This document shows, one piece after another, positions 19,335 to 28,761 of a stretch of 64,000 nt of DNA. This DNA is from Ichthyophis bannanicus (Eukaryota > Chordata > Amphibia > Gymnophiona > Ichthyophiidae): positions 517,630,686-517,694,685 of the forward strand of contig CM066037.1 in NCBI GenBank assembly GCA_033557465.1, in the 5' to 3' direction. The notes under the pieces are model-generated. The model searched no databases, was not told the origin of the DNA, and saw only the letters and a list, made by a program, of their open reading frames with translations. Positions within the stretch are counted from its first letter, which is position 1. Each line of letters starts with the position of its first letter. The translations under genes were made by a program, and so were the position numbers.

Positions 19335-20830
19335 GCTATAGGAAAGGTGAAGTGACTCTGAACAAGCAACCTGTCAGTTCTGGTAGAAATAAGAAAACAG
19401 AATTTTCCCATAAAAGACTACCAGTCCCAGAATGCACCAGGTTTCCAACAGCCATTAGAGGAGCTGAAGTGGGGAAACGTGTGTTCAATCAGGAGGGCTA
19501 TGAGGTAATCCCTAAGCACTCATCTCAAAGGGCAGGGCCTGATCCAGAACAGCTGCGCTGTGTTAGGGAGGAGCACTCATCTAAGCAGAATAAAGGTAGA
19601 GTTTATTCTACAGAGAAGCAGCTTGAGCTTGATCATCTTCATCATCAGGAGGATCATCAGAAGCAGAAGCCAAACCGGACGGACAGAGAGGGAAAGAAAC
19701 CCTTTGGAAGAAGGAAGAGAAAAGCCTTTGAGAGGTCTAGAAGAGTCCGGAGCAGTACGTATACTGGGAGGCATTCCAAGGGCCAGCATACACCATTGGA
19801 CTGGGGAAAGCCAGAGGAATGGGGCTGCAGAGCTAGGAATCTCCAGACGGTACCTGTGAAGGAGACGGCTGCACGTGGAAGGGACCCTAAGACCCGTGCC
19901 AGAAGGTATGTGAAGAGAGATCCAGTGTCCAGGGATCTGGATTGGAAGGCTGGACATAAGAACTGGACTACATACTGGCCAGGCTATATAGAGAGGAACT
20001 CTAACAGCAATGGAAGCTCAGGTATGAACACTGATCTATGCCCTAGCTATAACCTTGAAAGACAGCAGGGAAACAAGTATTCTCCTGAAAGTGCTCCATT
20101 GGGAGATTCATCTGTGCCAATCCATGATATTGAACCCATGCTTGTTGAAGAAGAGGGGGTGATAGCAGATGAAGAATCTGTTTACATGGACTGCTCTCTG
20201 TCTAAACTCCTTTGGTGATTTTCTGTTATAAAGTACAGCAACCATCACAAAGAATTACAAACTTGTTCTTTAATCTACTCAGAAAAGCTCCCGAGTAGGA
20301 TTTTTTGCCACGCAGTAGAAAGCAAGCCAGCTAAGGTGTTTCAGCTGGATAACTGCTAGCAATTGAGCCTTACCTAATTGCTTGTGAGCACTGAGAGAAT
20401 CACTTCTGAATCTATGTGGGAAGATATAAGAAGTTAACCTGAAAAGAACAGTTTTTCTCTTCTTTGTGGCTTTTGTTTGTTGTTTGATACATTGCTAAGA
20501 GAATATTAGCTAAAGCCTACAGAAAAGACCAGTTTGTTTCCAACCAGGTCTTATTTCTTTTGCTTTGATTGCCTGACAAGTTCAAATGTTGTTTTCCTGA
20601 TTTTGTTTTTTCCAAGTTTAACACTGAAAGCAAGTAACCTGGTTTATGTGCTACCAAGCATATCTGTGTTGGGAGAAATAACCCCATAAATAAAGATCTT
20701 ATTGGCTTTACCCAAAAGCACAACTAATTATTGTGAGCAGCTGTGTCTGGTGTGAATGAACTGCATTGCCCACAATCCCTTGCAAATCATATAGATATAT
20801 GCACTTGCCAAGACTATGAAGATTCTCACC
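19335..20830. mobile_element. Insert of unknown type inside DIRS-4
   Basis: About 1.5 kb with no DIRS homology separates the RNase H end (20852) from the recombinase start (19330). In DIRS-5 these two are continuous. Near the left, 'actaccagtcccagaatgca' is loosely repeated in the same orientation near the right end as 'actgcattgcccacaatccc'. The plus strand carries one open frame of 288 codons followed by a T-rich region with 'ataaataaagatctt'. It may be a non-autonomous LTR element or another retroposed sequence. The boundaries are approximate. Confidence 0.5.
19352..20218 (+). CDS. Unrecognised 288-codon basic protein inside the DIRS-4 insert
   Basis: An uninterrupted plus-strand frame from ATG 19352 to a stop at 20216-20218. 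I do not recognise the family. The protein is highly charged and hydrophilic with no membrane segment. The first half is rich in Lys/Arg/Gln/His, with a strongly basic stretch about residues 105-130 (EGKKPFGRRKRKAFERSRRV). The middle has many Arg and Trp (WKAGHKNWTTYWPGYIERNS). The C-terminal 40 residues are acidic (MLVEEEGVIADEESVYMDC). Such a layout fits a nucleic-acid-binding, gag-like or orphan protein, but this is inference. It is antisense to DIRS-4. It could be a chance frame, although no other frame of this length lacking TE homology occurs in the window. Confidence 0.35.
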   Translation: MTLNKQPVSSGRNKKTEFSHKRLPVPECTRFPTAIRGAEVGKRVFNQEGYEVIPKHSSQRAGPDPEQLRCVREEHSSKQNKGRVYSTEKQLELDHLHHQEDHQKQKPNRTDREGKKPFGRRKRKAFERSRRVRSSTYTGRHSKGQHTPLDWGKPEEWGCRARNLQTVPVKETAARGRDPKTRARRYVKRDPVSRDLDWKAGHKNWTTYWPGYIERNSNSNGSSGMNTDLCPSYNLERQQGNKYSPESAPLGDSSVPIHDIEPMLVEEEGVIADEESVYMDCSLSKLLW

Positions 20831-20851
20831 CAGGCAGCCGTCTGACAAGGT

Positions 20852-23001
20852 CTAGGCCTTCAGTAACCAAGCTCTGAGGTGAAGGGACTTGGGGTTTGGG
20901 TGCCACAACGTCCCTTCCTCCTGGGACAGAAGGTCTGGAGCAGCTCCCAAGTCCAGGGAGGGGGCTTGGGAGAGATGCAGAAGTAGAGGGTACCACACTT
21001 GGCGTGGCCAGCGTGGAGCTATGAGGATCATAGATCCTTGATCCCTCTGGAGTTTGAATAGAGTCTTGGGAATCAAGGGAATGGGTGGAAAGGCATACAG
21101 GAAGCCCTGACCCCAATGAAGGAGGAAGGCATCCTTGGCCTGAACTCCCTGACACGGAATTCTGGAACAGAACCGGGGAAGTTTGGCATTCCACGGACTT
21201 GCAAAGAGGTCTATGTCCGGGGTTCCCCATTCTTGGAAGATTCTGAGTACCTGATCCATATGCAGGGACCATTCGTGTGGAAGCAGAACTCGACTGAGTC
21301 TGTCTGCCCAAGAGTTTTGGATTCCTGGGAGGTATACTGCCAGGAGATGGATTTGATGCTCTCTGGCGAAGGCCCATAATCTTAAAGCTTCGTTGCAAAG
21401 TGACAGAGAGCCAGTTCCTCCTTGCTTGTTTATGTAAAACATGGCTACTTGATTGTCCGTATGAATGAGGACTGTCTTGTAGCTGAGGAGGGTATGAAAG
21501 ACCTTGAGAGCTAGAAAAACTGCTCGAAGTTCCAAGTGGTTGATATGACGAGAGGTCTCCTGTGAGGACCAAGTGCCTTGAGTGGAGAGGTCTTGTAGAT
21601 GAGCTCCCCAACCTGTTTGGGAGGCATCTGTTGTGAGAGTTGCTTGGGGCAACAACTGTTGGAAGGGGGACCCCAGCAACAGATTTTGAGTGGACATCCA
21701 CCATTGGAGAGACCAAAAGAGACGTTTGGAGGTTGCTATTTGGTCTGAGAGAGCTCCTGAAGCTTGAGTCCACTGGGTGGACAAAGTCCATTGAGCTGTT
21801 CTCATGTGTAGGCGAGCATAGGGTACCACATGTACTGTGGAAGCCATGTGGCCTAGCAGTTGTAGCATCTCCCGGGCAGTTAAGTGGTTCTTTGACTGAA
21901 TCTGAGAGGCTAACTGCACTAGACGTTGGCAACGGGCCTGAGGAAGGTAGGCCCTTGCAGTGGTGGTATCCAACCAGGCCCCTATGAATTCCAGGAACTG
22001 AGTAGGGGTGAGCTGGGACTTAGGGAGGTTTACCACAAGTCCCAGATACTGCAGAATGCGCCTTGTGCGGTCCAGGGAAATCTGGGCCTCTGACTGAGAT
22101 GGAGCTCGGATGAGCCAGTCGTCCAGGTATGGGAAGACAAATATTCCCAGAGTGCGTAGAAATGCAGCAACTATTGCCATGCATTTGGTGAACACTCTCG
22201 GAGCAGAGGCCAGACCAAAAGGAAGCACTCTGTATTGGTAATGTTTTTCTTGGAAAAAAAACGTAGGAATCTTCTGTGAGATGGATGGATGAGGACATGT
22301 GTGTACGCATCCTTGAGATCTAGAGAACAAAGCCAATCCTGACTTTGAAGGTATGGAAGGAGAGTGCCCAGAGAAAGCATCTTGAACGTCTCCTTGCATA
22401 GAAATTTGTTCAATTCTCTGAGATCTAAGATGGGTCTGTATCCCCCTGTCTTCTTCGGAATGAGAAAATAGGGGGAGTAGAACCCTGACCCTTGTTGAAG
22501 AAGAGGAACTTCTTCTATTGCCCCTTGGGCAAGAAGGGTAGTCACCTCCTGACCTAGAAGGTCGAGAAGAGATGTGGGAGAATTGAAGTGTCTCACCATG
22601 GTGTGGGGAGGAAGGTCTGAGAAATGAAGTTTGTAGCCCTCTCTTATGATGGAGAGGGTCCACTGCTCTGATGTGATTTGCTCCCATCTGGGAGCAAAAT
22701 GAGCTAACCTTCCTGGAATGGTGAGAGGTTCTGGCTGTTGTAGAGCCAGAAAGGCTAAGTTCTCTAGCATCAAGTCAAAAACCCTGAGAAGGATGGGACT
22801 GCTGAGTTGCAGCAGCCCCTGTAGACATGGGCCTGGCCTGCTTAGGTTGCTGACGCTTAGTGGCAAAGCGACCTGTAGAAGATTGTTGGCCAGAAGTAGA
22901 AGGAAATCTGCCCTTTTTGAAAAAAGACTTTTTAAAAGTCTTTTTCTTGGCAGGAATGAAGGTTGACTTTGAAAGTCTATCCAGAGCAGCGTTCTCTGCA
23001 T
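20852..23001 (-). pseudogene. DIRS-4 reverse transcriptase / RNase H, one frameshift
   Basis: The minus strand encodes DIRS RT then RNase H. In the first frame (22171-23001) the N-terminal region runs through FLIPKKTGGYRPILDLREL and DWLCSLDLKDAYTHVLIHP, the RT motifs with the first catalytic aspartates. At an A8 run (22253-22260) the frame shifts. The second frame (20852 to about 22255) gives YRVLPFGLASAPRVFTK, the active-site box FPYLDDWLI, the RNase H start LTTDASQTGWGAHL and HINHLELRAVFLALK, then HTDNQVAMFYINKQGG. It closes with DLFASPWNAKLPRFCSRIP and a Leu-rich tail. Apart from the homopolymer shift the protein is intact; a one-base sequencing error in the A run is a plausible alternative. 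Confidence 0.9.
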
Positions 23002-24617
23002 CCATTTGAGTGGCTTTTATTTGCCACTCTTTGCCAAATAGATTTTCACCTGTACAGGGCAGATTTCCTAAGCCATCTTGAACCCAGGGTTCTAAATCAG
23101 AAGCCTGGAGCCAAGCAATTCTGCGAGCAGCTATGGCAATGCCTGAGGCTCTGCTGGCACCTTCAAAGGAGTCAAAAGCTGCCCTGTTGGAAAACTTTGA
23201 AATGTCTTGAGTATGCTTAAGCCAAATGAGGAATTCATCCCTTTTCTGGAAGAAAAGGGAGGAAGTTGTGCAGTTTTTGTGCAACTTCTTTTAGAAACAT
23301 ACCCATGTAAAGGCTATATGAGTTGATTCTGGCAATAAGCATACTGGCTTGGAAGATTTTCCTACCAAAAGCATCCAAGGTCCTGCATTCTCTTCCTGGA
23401 GGAGCAGAAGAGTGTCTTTTTGTACTCTTTATCCTCTTCATAGCTGACTGCACCACAATGGAATGGTGAGGAAGCTGAGTTTTCTGAAATCCAGGACAAG
23501 GAGGGACATGATACATAGTGTCCAATCTGCGAGAATGAGGAGAGAGAGTGAGAGGAGTCTCCCATAAATCAATCATGTGTTCATGAAGAATCTCATGAAT
23601 TGGTAAGGTGACTGCCTCTCTAGGAGCCTTAGAGTATCCTAAAATATCTAATTTTTTTGCTCTAGGCTCTGATTCAGAGGTTACTGAAATAGAAAGTCCT
23701 TTAGCTACTTCTCTTATGAAGTCTTGAAAGGACAAGTCCTCTGGAGGAGACATTCTTCTTTTTGGAGAAGAAGGCTCTTCAGGAAGGGCTATGGATACTT
23801 CAGGAGACTCATCTGATGAATCAGAATCACCAGAGGAATCGAAGTATCGCCTGTCAATATCAGTATCGCCTGATATTGAGCGGTATCGACATCGGGCGTC
23901 CTCGGTACCGGATCGGTACCGAGAAGTAGCCCTGGACAAGGAACCGCTGCAGCCAGTATCCTGGTCGATGTCGATGCAGTCGGTACTGGTATCGGCGCTG
24001 GTGCCGGTACCGGAGCCGATACCGACAACGGAGTTTGTTGTGGTACCATCGGCGTCGCAGCTTGAATGAAGGCCGTGATAGCCCGCTGCATGGACAGAAC
24101 ATTCTGATCCATCGACGCCATGAATGCCTGGAAATCGGTACCGGGAGATTGTGCCGGTACCCCAGAGCATTCTAACAGGTGATCGGTCGAGGCCGTGCCA
24201 TTGATGTCACCCTGTAACCCCATAGGAGGAGCTTTGGAAGCCGGAGCTTCCCGCCGGGGTTGTTTTGCTGGTGCAGGATCCTCGAGGGCAAGCCTGGAGG
24301 CATCTCGATGCTTAGAGGGAGCTCTACCCTTCGAGGACCTGCTAGGTTTATGTTTGGTTACCTGAGATCCATCAAGAGAAGACCACCTGGAAGATGTCGA
24401 TCCTACCGAAGCTGCATCAGCGGGAAACAGCACATGGAGCTTAGCTGCTCGGTTCTGTAAACCCCGTTTAGACATTAGAGAGCAGGACGGACAATCCGGA
24501 ATGGAGTGTTCAGGACCCAAACATTTAAGACACCATTCATGGGTATCTGTAACAGAAATAGTACCGCTACACTTAGTACATTTTTTGAACCCGGAGGCTG
24601 GTTTTTCCATGAAGGAA
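22775..24617 (-). pseudogene. DIRS-4 gag, two frameshifts
   Basis: Minus-strand gag from an ATG near 24617 (MEKPASGFKKCTKC). The N-terminal Cys/His cluster continues with THEWCLKCLGPEHSIPDCPS. A Ser/Arg/Pro segment then leads into a low-complexity region whose DNA is full of 'ggtaccg' and 'ggtatcg' words (23860-24180). Frame changes near 23850 and 23280 separate the N-terminal part (23789-24617), the middle (23235-24170, with VVQSAMKRIKSTKRHSSAPP and GRECRTLDAFGRKIFQASML) and the C-terminal part (22775-23284, with KRDEFLIWLKHTQDISKFSN and a Lys-rich end). The last part overlaps the RT start in another frame. The product presumably packages element RNA. Confidence 0.8.
23860..24180. repeat. 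Degenerate 'ggtaccg/ggtatcg' low-complexity DNA within gag
   Basis: Dozens of short near-palindromic words built on 'tcggtaccg', 'ggtatcg' and 'gatcggtacc' recur here. On the coding strand they give Pro/Val/Ala/Ile repeats. The terminal repeats contain the same word ('cgtcggtaccgacg'). Confidence 0.7.
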
Positions 24618-24834
24618 ATTTTCTTGTGGGCCCTGAGGCCCAAGAAGAAAAATACACTAAGTGAGGAAAAATATAGATTTTTTTTTTTTTTTTTTAAAGA
24701 AAGAAAGAAAAAGACCGGCAGTACCGGTCCGGAGTCGGGGAAGGCAGACACGCGACCAAAGAAAGAAAATAAAATAAAGAACTTCTTCAGCGGTGATAGG
24801 GCTCGACCTGCTGGCTCCGCGGCAAAGAAGAACT

Positions 24835-24994
24835 GAGGAGAGCTGGTTAGGAAAGGCGGGAAGGCAGCGCGCAGGCGCTGTGGGATGCTCCCAAAAGCTT
24901 TCCTTTTTGGGAAGCTGGGGAGCGTTCCCGCGCAGGCTCCGTCGGTACCGACGTACCCATATGTGAAGACTCATTCCTGCTTGTTCCTGGAGAT
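24835..24994 (-). repeat. 5' inverted terminal repeat of DIRS-4
   Basis: Reverse complement of 17779-17970. It ends with 'ttcctgcttgttcctggaga' followed by 'ta', the point at which ICR homology stops. Confidence 0.9.
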
Positions 24995-25120
24995 AAAGCT
25001 AAAAGGGAAGGAAGGAGGAAATGGAAGATGACAGGAAAAGCGAGGAGAAATGGCAAATGGACAGCAGAAAAAGTTTGAAGAATATGGAGGAAAGCAAAAG
25101 AGAGACTGGAACCATCATGA
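24995..25120 (+). repeat. Purine-rich block, right half
   Basis: G/A-rich sequence ('gggaaggaaggaggaaatgg') continues the block at 17040-17770 beyond DIRS-4. Confidence 0.65.
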
Positions 25121-25773
25121 CTGATAAAATGTAATGCCAAGATAAAGGTAGAAAAAAAGGTGTGCTTTTTTAAATTTATTAACTGAAATATGTTAGCTTT
25201 AGAAAATGTGTATTGCTGATGTCTCTGTGTTTTGTTCGGTACAAAAGGAAATGTATTTCAATTTTTATTCCTCTAATGTTGCTGTAAATGCAGAGCTTGG
25301 CTTTTTGGGATTCCCAGTTCAATTATTGTCTTTATACTTCTATTTTTGTTTCTAATGTGTGGTTCCTTGGTCTGTATTTAATGAGGGTATATTTTTGTTT
25401 TGCATGTGTGACTGAGGTATGGAATTCTGTTAGAATGTAGTTTTGATGTAGAGATCTGTAGCAGTTCCACTGGTTTGGTTTTCCTAGTAGGAAAGGTATT
25501 GGTGTTCTACAAGATGTACTGGTCTAATATTTGTAGTGCTGCCTTTTCAGAGGTAGGGTTAATGCTGTGTGAGTCCTAGTATTGTTGAAAGATGTTGCCC
25601 GAGAGGGTAAAGAAAATAGAACATACTCGCTGAAGTAGTACGTGCGGGATAGCCTTTATCCGCTAGAATTCAGAGTCCTACCTATTAGCGGATTTTAAGT
25701 TGAGCACCTACTATTTAGTTCATCTCGGGGGACTGAGGATGATTTTATAATCTTGCCTCGGTGGAAGGTAAAG
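25121..25773. other. Unannotated DNA between DIRS-4 and DIRS-5
   Basis: T-rich sequence without recognised genes. A short local inverted repeat ('tccgctagaattcagagtcc' / 'ctattagcgga') lies at 25658-25692. Confidence 0.5.
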
Positions 25774-25960
25774 AGTAGTTACTCACCTGTAACAGGTGCT
25801 CTCCAGGAGCAGCAGGAATCAGTCCTCACATATGGGTGTCATCGGCGCCGATGAAGCCCCAGCAGAGCATTTCCCCAGCTTTCTATGAAAGCCTTTGGGA
25901 ATGCAGGCACGCATGCGTGGTTCCCTTCCCGCCTAAAGGTGCCATCTTACCTCAGTCAAA
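25774..25960 (-). repeat. 3' inverted terminal repeat of DIRS-5
   Basis: Begins 'agtagttactcacctgtaac' and continues with 'gtcctcacatatgggtgtca' and 'tttctatgaaagcctttggg'. It pairs with 30775-30930. Confidence 0.9.
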
Positions 25961-26044
25961 TGACATAGCTAAGAACAGCACACAAAAATGAAAAAATAAA
26001 CTATGTACAACTGCAACTCCCAGGGGAGGAGGGAGGGTTGTGAG

Positions 26045-26160
26045 GACTGATTCCTGCTGCTCCTGGAGAACACCTGTTACAGGTGAGTAACTACTTTTTC
26101 TCCAGGACCAAGCAGGAAGTCAGTCCTCACATATGGGTGACTCCCATGCTCTGGGCTACC
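26045..26160 (-). repeat. Internal complementary region of DIRS-5
   Basis: 'gctcctggagaacacctgtt' is complementary to the left terminus. It is joined to 'tttctccaggaccaagcagg', which is complementary to the right terminus. Confidence 0.85.
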
Positions 26161-26264
26161 AGGAACCCAGGTTGAACAAGAGAACTCCCTCTAGTCCCAG
26201 CATCAAAGAAAGGCTTTTCACTGACACAACCTCCACCGGTAGCCCAACAGAGGGCAGGAGTTGC

Positions 26265-27215
26265 CTAAACCTCAAAGAGATTCCGGAGTACTGCTTGGCC
26301 AAAAGCACTGTCCCTACGGGACTCCCTCTCCAGACAGTAATGGGCCGCAAACGTCTGGCTTGAAGACCAAGTTGCAGCCCTGCAGATGTCTACCAAGGAC
26401 ACAGAGTGGAGATGAGCCACTGAGGCAGCCATTGCCCTGACACGGTGGGCCGTCACCCGACCCTGCAAAGGAAGGTCAGCCGCCTTGTTAGCCCAGGTGA
26501 TACAGTCAGCCACCCAGATGGACAAGGTACGCTTGGACACAGCCAACCCCAACTTATTAGGATCAAAGGATACGAAGAGCTGAGTAGCCCTTCGATGCCC
26601 TTGCGTACGGTCAAGGTAGAAGGATAAGGCCCTCCTACAGTCCAGGGTATGCAGAACTGCTTCAGCCTGACTTGCATGAGGTCTAGGGAAGAATGTTGGA
26701 AGAACCACCTCTTGGTTAAGGTGGAAAGAGGAAACAACCTTTGGGAGGAACTTCGGATGAGTCCTAAGGACTATCCTGTTTCCATAGAAGCGAGTGTAAG
26801 GCCTATCACAGACCAGGGCCTGAAGCTCACTCACTCGCGTGGCCGAGGTAAGGGCTACCAGGAAGAGTGTCCTCCAGGACAGGAAGCGTAGAGGGCAAGT
26901 AGCCATCGGCTCAAAGGGTGGGCGAGTCAGCTGCTGCAAGACCACATTCAACTCCCACTCAGGAGCAGGAGGACGGATTGGAGGCTTGAGCAAAAGCAAG
27001 CCCCTGAGAAAGCGGGACACCAAGGGGTGAACCGATAGAGAATGTCCTTCCACTAGTGAGTGGTGAGCTGCTAGAGCTGAGAGGTGGACCCGAACAGAAT
27101 TGGACTTAAGTCCCTGATTGGACAAGTGCAGCAAGTACTGAAGCACCACTGGTACAGTACAGGAGAAGGGATCTTCTGTACGTAGCTGACACCACACAGA
27201 AAACCTTTTCCATTT
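26265..27215 (-). CDS. DIRS-5 tyrosine recombinase, main part (downstream of the L1 insertion)
   Basis: The minus-strand frame is open from the L1 target duplication to a stop at 26265-26267. It gives the core-binding region (LLHLSNQGLKSNSVRVHLSA) and a complete catalytic domain. The first arginine is in TSATRVSELQAL, HxxR is in TAHRVRAMAAS, and the tryptophan and nucleophilic tyrosine are in AATWSSSQTFAAHYCLERES. The protein closes with FGQAVLRNLFEV. It should recombine DIRS circular DNA with the genome, a family-based inference. The first 20 or so residues of the domain lie beyond the L1, at about 28747-28830. In-frame continuity across the insertion is exact, so the enzyme was whole before the L1 arrived. 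No other disabling change is visible. Confidence 0.85.
   Translation of the reverse strand, partial: KWKRFSVWCQLRTEDPFSCTVPVVLQYLLHLSNQGLKSNSVRVHLSALAAHHSLVEGHSLSVHPLVSRFLRGLLLLKPPIRPPAPEWELNVVLQQLTRPPFEPMATCPLRFLSWRTLFLVALTSATRVSELQALVCDRPYTRFYGNRIVLRTHPKFLPKVVSSFHLNQEVVLPTFFPRPHASQAEAVLHTLDCRRALSFYLDRTQGHRRATQLFVSFDPNKLGLAVSKRTLSIWVADCITWANKAADLPLQGRVTAHRVRAMAASVAHLHSVSLVDICRAATWSSSQTFAAHYCLERESRRDSAFGQAVLRNLFEV
27201..27215. repeat. Target-site duplication of the L1, left copy
   Basis: 'aaaccttttccattt', identical to 28747-28761. Confidence 0.9.
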
Positions 27216-27481
27216 TTTTTTTTTTAAATTGAAATTTCAATCAACTTACAAAGCAAGCATAAAGAAACCACAGATGTATTCATAAAGGCAAAATCAAACA
27301 GACATTAAGCAATACACACAATCAATAGCAATACATCATCATAGCCCACAATCCGGGGAGATACTTAAAGAGAAAACAAATCACCACAAAGAATAAATAG
27401 AGCAAACTCTAAATTATCAGGCAGCATTACTAACTTAACCCACCCACCTCCAGTTACTAATTACCCTGTCGTTCCTTGTCC

Positions 27482-28093
27482 TTAGAGAGCAATGGAGTCA
27501 GCCGAAGCCAGCCCCAAAACCTCTTTGAAATACTTTCTCAGCAAAATTTCAGCAAAAAGCAAATGGGAAAAGGGGAAATTCAACAATCTAACATTTTTTG
27601 CTCGAAACATATTGTCATACTGTTCCATCTTATTGTGCATATACAAACTTTCCTTTATATGAAAAGAATTAACAGCTGCAAGGGCCTGACACTGGGTTTC
27701 ACACTTAGCAACCTGTATAGAAATGGTCTCAACCTTATTATCCACTTCAGACAGCCTAGTGGTAATCTCAGAAGAGAAACCACAAAGCTGTATTACAGTG
27801 GGCACCAAGGTGTTTTCAATACGGGTTACCACTTTCCAAATATCTGCCAGGGTGACCTGATCATCCGGGACCACCCTGGCTTCATCTGGAACGGGCGCCC
27901 ATATCACTGGTTTCAGCTTTTCCCCAGCATCTTTCGGGGTACTCTGCTGAAACTGAGTGCCCGACAAAGCGGGCAAAGGTGGAGACACATATACTGGAGG
28001 AGATGGTGGTGACCGGTCCGGGGAGCTAAGAGATACCGGGGACGAACGTAGAACAAGAAAGTCAGGGTCAAGTGATACATTGGTGTTAGTCAC
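27482..28093 (-). CDS. L1 ORF1-like protein, C-terminally truncated
   Basis: A 203-residue minus-strand frame. Residues 1-70 are Ser/Pro-rich and disordered-looking. Residues about 78-150 have heptad spacing consistent with a coiled coil (IWKVVTRIENTLVPTVIQLC, then ITTRLSEVDNKVETISIQVA). After HNKMEQYDNMFRAKNVRLLN it enters the start of an RRM-like domain and stops about 35 residues later, at 27482. L1 ORF1 proteins normally continue through a full RRM and C-terminal domain, so RNA binding should be lost while trimerisation could remain. Lineage is inferred; it could also be a Tx1-type element. The start codon sits 230 bases downstream of the last monomer. Confidence 0.7.
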   Translation of the reverse strand: MTNTNVSLDPDFLVLRSSPVSLSSPDRSPPSPPVYVSPPLPALSGTQFQQSTPKDAGEKLKPVIWAPVPDEARVVPDDQVTLADIWKVVTRIENTLVPTVIQLCGFSSEITTRLSEVDNKVETISIQVAKCETQCQALAAVNSFHIKESLYMHNKMEQYDNMFRAKNVRLLNFPFSHLLFAEILLRKYFKEVLGLASADSIAL

Positions 28094-28324
28094 TACCTTA
28101 ACATGGGTCCAACAGCAACCTCCAGTTGCTCCGCCGGCAGGGTCTTCTTTTTTCTTTTACCCATCTATCCGGCAGCTACAAAAAACGCAGCACTTGAACC
28201 AGCTCTTCTGCTCTCCTTCGTGGCTCCAAGGGGCTCCCAAGGGGCCTAATATGCCCCTTGTATCTAGCCCCTTATATCGCTGCCCCAACTAGCGCCTCCG
28301 GCTGCGCCTGGCCTACCAAGCTTT

Positions 28325-28740
28325 TAAAGGGGCCCCTGATGACGACGGGGCCGGCGGGAAAGGAAGCCCGATGTTTCCGGACCTCAGTGCTGCCTCCAAC
28401 CTCTCTCCCAAAGCTGCAAATCAGCTGTGCAGCTTAATAAAGGACCCCCAATGACGTTGGGGCTGGCGGGAAAGGAAGCCCGATGTCTCCAGACCTCAGC
28501 GCTGCCTCCAACCTCTCTCCCAAAGCTGCAAATCAGCTGTGAAGCTTAATAAAGGGCCCCCAATGACGTCGGGGCCGGCGGGAAAGGAAGCCCGATGTCT
28601 CCAGACCTCAGTGCTGCCTCCAACCTCTCTCCCAAAGCTGCAAATCAGCTGTGCAGCTTAAAAAAGGACCCCCGATGACGTCGGGGCCGGCGGGAAAGGA
28701 AGCCCGATGTCTCCGGACCTCAGCGCTGTCTCCAACCTCT
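28325..28740 (-). promoter_or_regulatory. Tandem 112 bp monomers, putative L1 5' promoter
   Basis: About 3.7 head-to-tail copies with exact spacing: the word 'ggcgggaaaggaagcccgat' starts near 28353, 28465, 28577 and 28689. Each unit is CpG-rich, and three of them carry a CCAAT-like word beside a 'tgacgt' CRE-like core. The array sits at the 5' end of the L1, as monomer promoters do in some mammalian L1 families. Promoter activity is inferred. Confidence 0.65.
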
Positions 28741-28746
28741 CTCCCC

Positions 28747-28761
28747 AAACCTTTTCCATTT
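28747..28761. repeat. Target-site duplication of the L1, right copy
   Basis: 'aaaccttttccattt', the original recombinase coding sequence (codons for the KWKRF block). Confidence 0.9.

Larger units (their letters stand above)
17779..24994 (-). mobile_element. DIRS-4, near-complete DIRS retrotransposon with nested insert
   Basis: A complete minus-strand DIRS frame: 3' terminal repeat (17779-17970), ICR (18055-18160), recombinase (18264-19330), RT/RNase H (20852-23001), gag (22775-24617) and 5' terminal repeat (24835-24994). The termini share 'gcctgcgcgggaacgctccc' and its complement and are inverted. The ICR equals the complement of the left end joined to the complement of the right end ('gtaactgtgct' plus 'atctccaggaac'), the DIRS hallmark. 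No target duplication is visible. Defects are a stop in the recombinase, frameshifts in gag and RT, and a foreign insert of about 1.5 kb. Confidence 0.9.
27216..28746 (-). mobile_element. Short, internally deleted L1-like retrotransposon
   Basis: A minus-strand element of about 1.53 kb, flanked by a perfect 15-base duplication and ending in a poly-A (plus-strand T run at 27216-27226). From its 5' end it has 112 bp tandem monomers (28325-28740), a spacer, an ORF1 start (28093-27482) and a 3' region ending 'ttgattgaaatttcaattta'. ORF2 and the ORF1 C-terminus are missing. Intact 5' monomers and 3' tail imply it was copied as an already shortened unit, or suffered an internal deletion, rather than 5' truncation. 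Confidence 0.85.

Noticed and set aside
20826..21932. 368-codon Ser-rich minus-strand frame
   Set aside because: It is a second frame over RT/RNase H; the adjacent frame carries the LDDW and DAS motifs.
28325..28740. A CRISPR-like array
   Set aside because: The 112 bp units are directly abutting tandem repeats without unique spacers, in a vertebrate L1.
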